Program-made: the position numbers and the translations under genes
The notes under the pieces: generated by a model
Seen by the model: only the letters and a program-made list of their open reading frames with translations
Told to the model about the DNA's origin: nothing
Databases searched by the model: none
From: CAIWAH01 sp043755815
GTDB lineage: Bacteria > Verrucomicrobiota > Verrucomicrobiia > Limisphaerales > UBA9464
Direction: 5' to 3'
NCBI GenBank assembly: GCA_043755815.1
Contig: JAYUSF010000193.1
Coordinates: 1 to 15,998 of the forward strand
Length of the DNA stretch: 15,998 bases
Shown here: positions 15,401-15,998 of the stretch, piece by piece
Layout of the letters: each line of letters begins with the position of its first letter
Numbering within the stretch: position 1 is the first letter of the stretch

Positions 15401-15998
15401 GCTGGGTGGAGCACCGGCCGCTTCCTCGCCGGGGTAATTGAAGATGCTGAAATCATTCAGCGCCTGGGAGGGCAGCAGAAAGTTGGAAAACAGCGGGGGA
15501 CTGCCCGCCCGCGTCGGGAAGCCGATGAAATTCAAGCCGCTGGCGGTCCACTGGACCGACGGGGGCACCGGTTTGCCCTTGAGGTTCCAGACAAAGTTCG
15601 CGGGATCGGAATTGCGGACCAGGTAGGTGGAGTTGGCGCGCAACGCGAAGGCATTCGCCGGACCGGTGGCCTTGGTCCACTGCAACAAATCGCTGCCGGA
15701 AAGGGGCAACGGAGTGGTGATGATGCGGCCGGCGCCGGCATTGGGCTGCCAAAGCCAGATTTCCGAAATGGGGCTGCTCACTCCGACCAAATTTTCCAGC
15801 GTGTCACTGGTGGCGTCGACGTGCAGGTGGATCGCATTCCAGCCCGGCTTCAGCGTGAAGCTCTGCGTTTGCCACTGGGCGTGGGTGCGGGGGAGGGCGG
15901 CGGCGGTTTCGCCGCCGTAGATGAGCATCTCCGTGCCCGTCCACACCGCACTGTGACCGGACCGGGCCGCCGGGGCCCCGGTCGCGGGCAGCGCCGTC
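12458..15998 (-). CDS. 5'-truncated large exoprotein: kelch remnant, split beta domain, 13 Asp-box repeats
   Basis: The frame is open to the right edge (first full codon at 15997), so the true start lies outside the window; 1179 residues are visible. A GTG at 15946 is not the start, because the residues before it (TGAPAARSGHSAVWTGTEM, then LIYGG) form a kelch motif that it would cut. More kelch repeats are therefore likely upstream. Residues ~33-400 form a beta-rich region with FTLKPGWNAIHLHVD, GEAFWIRR and SEGLWVGEAAI. Residues 442-956 are 13 Asp-box repeats. Residues ~965-1179 hold FPLRLLVHQGGDGTTRLLQR, NPFLHAYHPDHDNLDALYQP and GTYLENIVLKGG, which I associate with large secreted Verrucomicrobia proteins. 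The repeats probably fold as beta propellers used for binding. No sialidase active site (FRIP motif, catalytic Arg triad) is visible, so enzymatic sialidase activity is unlikely. Confidence 0.85.
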   Translation of the reverse strand, partial: TALPATGAPAARSGHSAVWTGTEMLIYGGETAAALPRTHAQWQTQSFTLKPGWNAIHLHVDATSDTLENLVGVSSPISEIWLWQPNAGAGRIITTPLPLSGSDLLQWTKATGPANAFALRANSTYLVRNSDPANFVWNLKGKPVPPSVQWTASGLNFIGFPTRAGSPPLFSNFLLPSQALNDFSIFNYPGEEAAGAPPSAVSLFSLNSKSVTRGEAFWIRRDRADNRYFGPFEIALQDYQGVTFSDTRGTYSFRLRNQTASTNRVALTLLASETSPAGESLSLPPLLLRTSLNMVTLHYGFMPVGAGQGTNFVLAPKGRPGSEVEVVFGLDRSNMAGTNGTPFGAILRLEDTTLGHLQVDLPVSAIKGSSEGLWVGEAAIKQVGNYLKTYAKATNAVDFTNQLAQLNLLNAGQQTVTLSNSPWAPRTLAFTDRTSIAISNNWVSVASSADGNRLVAVVSGGLLYTSADTGATWTGRDSARAWVSVASSADGNKLLAAVSGGLLYTSADAGVSWTARDSARDWVSVASSADGARLVASASAGQLYTSTDSGATWVPRDSARAWVSVASSSGGTNLVAAVAGGQFFTSVDAGLTWTARDSARNWASVASSETGSALVAAVNGGQLYTSVDAGANWTARDSARAWRSVASSADGSKLVAAVFDGQLYTSGDAGANWGRVAPFVSSLASSADGLKLIAAAKGSRLYTSVDAGTNWTAQGGSPATNWQAVASSADGVKLLAAVEGGGVYASPDSGSTWSLTSLPGAYWQAVASSDDGLKLVAVADGGDIYTSVDSGVNWVQRIPLANQKWQGVASSANGQKLLAAVRGGQLYASTNSGVNWMPLFGAATTQWRSVASSADGKVLFAAESPGGIYASTDSGATWDLKAAAPPAARWKTIACSTNGSAVVAVIEGGQIYTSADAGKSWTPRDSARSWSAVASSADGTHLVAGEAGGDGQIYSMIGTLTTPSLTFDPNSGLILSGGAKYLEASFDSELGDVPAPFPLRLLVHQGGDGTTRLLQRVYVGPDAVTTNTILTLQENKLHPDRLAQARRLSAVHLPLSGSPWKLEGAFGGVGIMNAALTDGFANAASNPFLHAYHPDHDNLDALYQPIPKPGAESYDVRRQITLSFTPPGDDFSSRTAGGSRVQGTYLENIVLKGGNNQTRTVVTKGSFILNRVSSIATLK
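13130..14674 (-). repeat. Tandem array of 13 Asp-box (BNR-like) coding repeats, ~120 bp each
   Basis: Each unit begins W-x-x-V-A-S-S-A-D-G, continues L-V-A-A-V-x-G-G-x-x-Y-T-S and ends in an Asp box, S-x-D-x-G-x-x-W. In transcription order the first six Trp codons lie exactly 120 nt apart (14672, 14552, 14432, 14312, 14192 and 14072 as low coordinates). Later units vary from 38 to 43 residues. The linker RDSAR occurs after units 1-5 and again after unit 12. Unit 10 has Asn in place of the Asp-box Asp (STNSGVNW). Unit 13 lacks an Asp box. Thirteen blades would fit two six- or seven-bladed propellers. Confidence 0.9.

Noticed and set aside
12458..15998. Active sialidase suggested by the Asp boxes
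   Set aside because: No FRIP motif, Arg triad or nucleophilic Tyr/Glu context is visible. The repeats resemble non-enzymatic propeller blades.

Overview
This GC-rich window looks like a chromosomal segment from the Planctomycetes-Verrucomicrobia-Chlamydiae (PVC) group. A Limisphaerales/Pedosphaera-like verrucomicrobium is my best guess. The evidence is indirect: very large Sec-exported proteins built from beta-rich modules, calcium loops of the DxDGDG type, a C-terminal module with an 'RTYTLHGSADFENWSPVEF' core, kelch and Asp-box repeats, and mostly no Shine-Dalgarno sequence before the starts. There is no rRNA or other marker gene to fix the taxonomy.

All genes lie on the minus strand and read from high to low coordinates. 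In transcription order they are: (1) a 5'-truncated exoprotein (15998 to 12458) with the end of a kelch repeat, a verrucomicrobial-type beta-domain split in two, and 13 Asp-box (BNR) repeats between the halves; (2) a 670-residue exported fibre-like protein (12317 to 10305) ending in an S74 intramolecular chaperone and a coiled coil; (3) a 3012-residue exported giant (10104 to 1066) whose last ~600 residues resemble the pore-forming and TcB-binding end of Tc-toxin TcA subunits; (4) a 287-residue exported calcium-loop protein (1046 to 183) starting 19 nt after the giant; and (5) the first 32 codons of a further gene (97 to 1), the only one with a strong ribosome binding site. Coding density is high. 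The longest gap is 200 bp (10105-10304) and carries three GC-rich hairpins.

The genes look like a surface or secretion locus. Four have or probably have an export signal, or are truncated before it, and none looks like a metabolic enzyme. Genes 3 and 4 are close enough to be co-transcribed. The most interesting possibility is that gene 3 is a Sec-exported, very enlarged TcA-like protein, with the S74 fibre and the beta-propeller protein acting as adhesion or accessory proteins. This rests on motif-level resemblance I recognise by eye, with no search behind it. No TcB/TcC (RHS-repeat) partner is present in the window. I saw no tRNA, rRNA, CRISPR array, transposase or attachment site.
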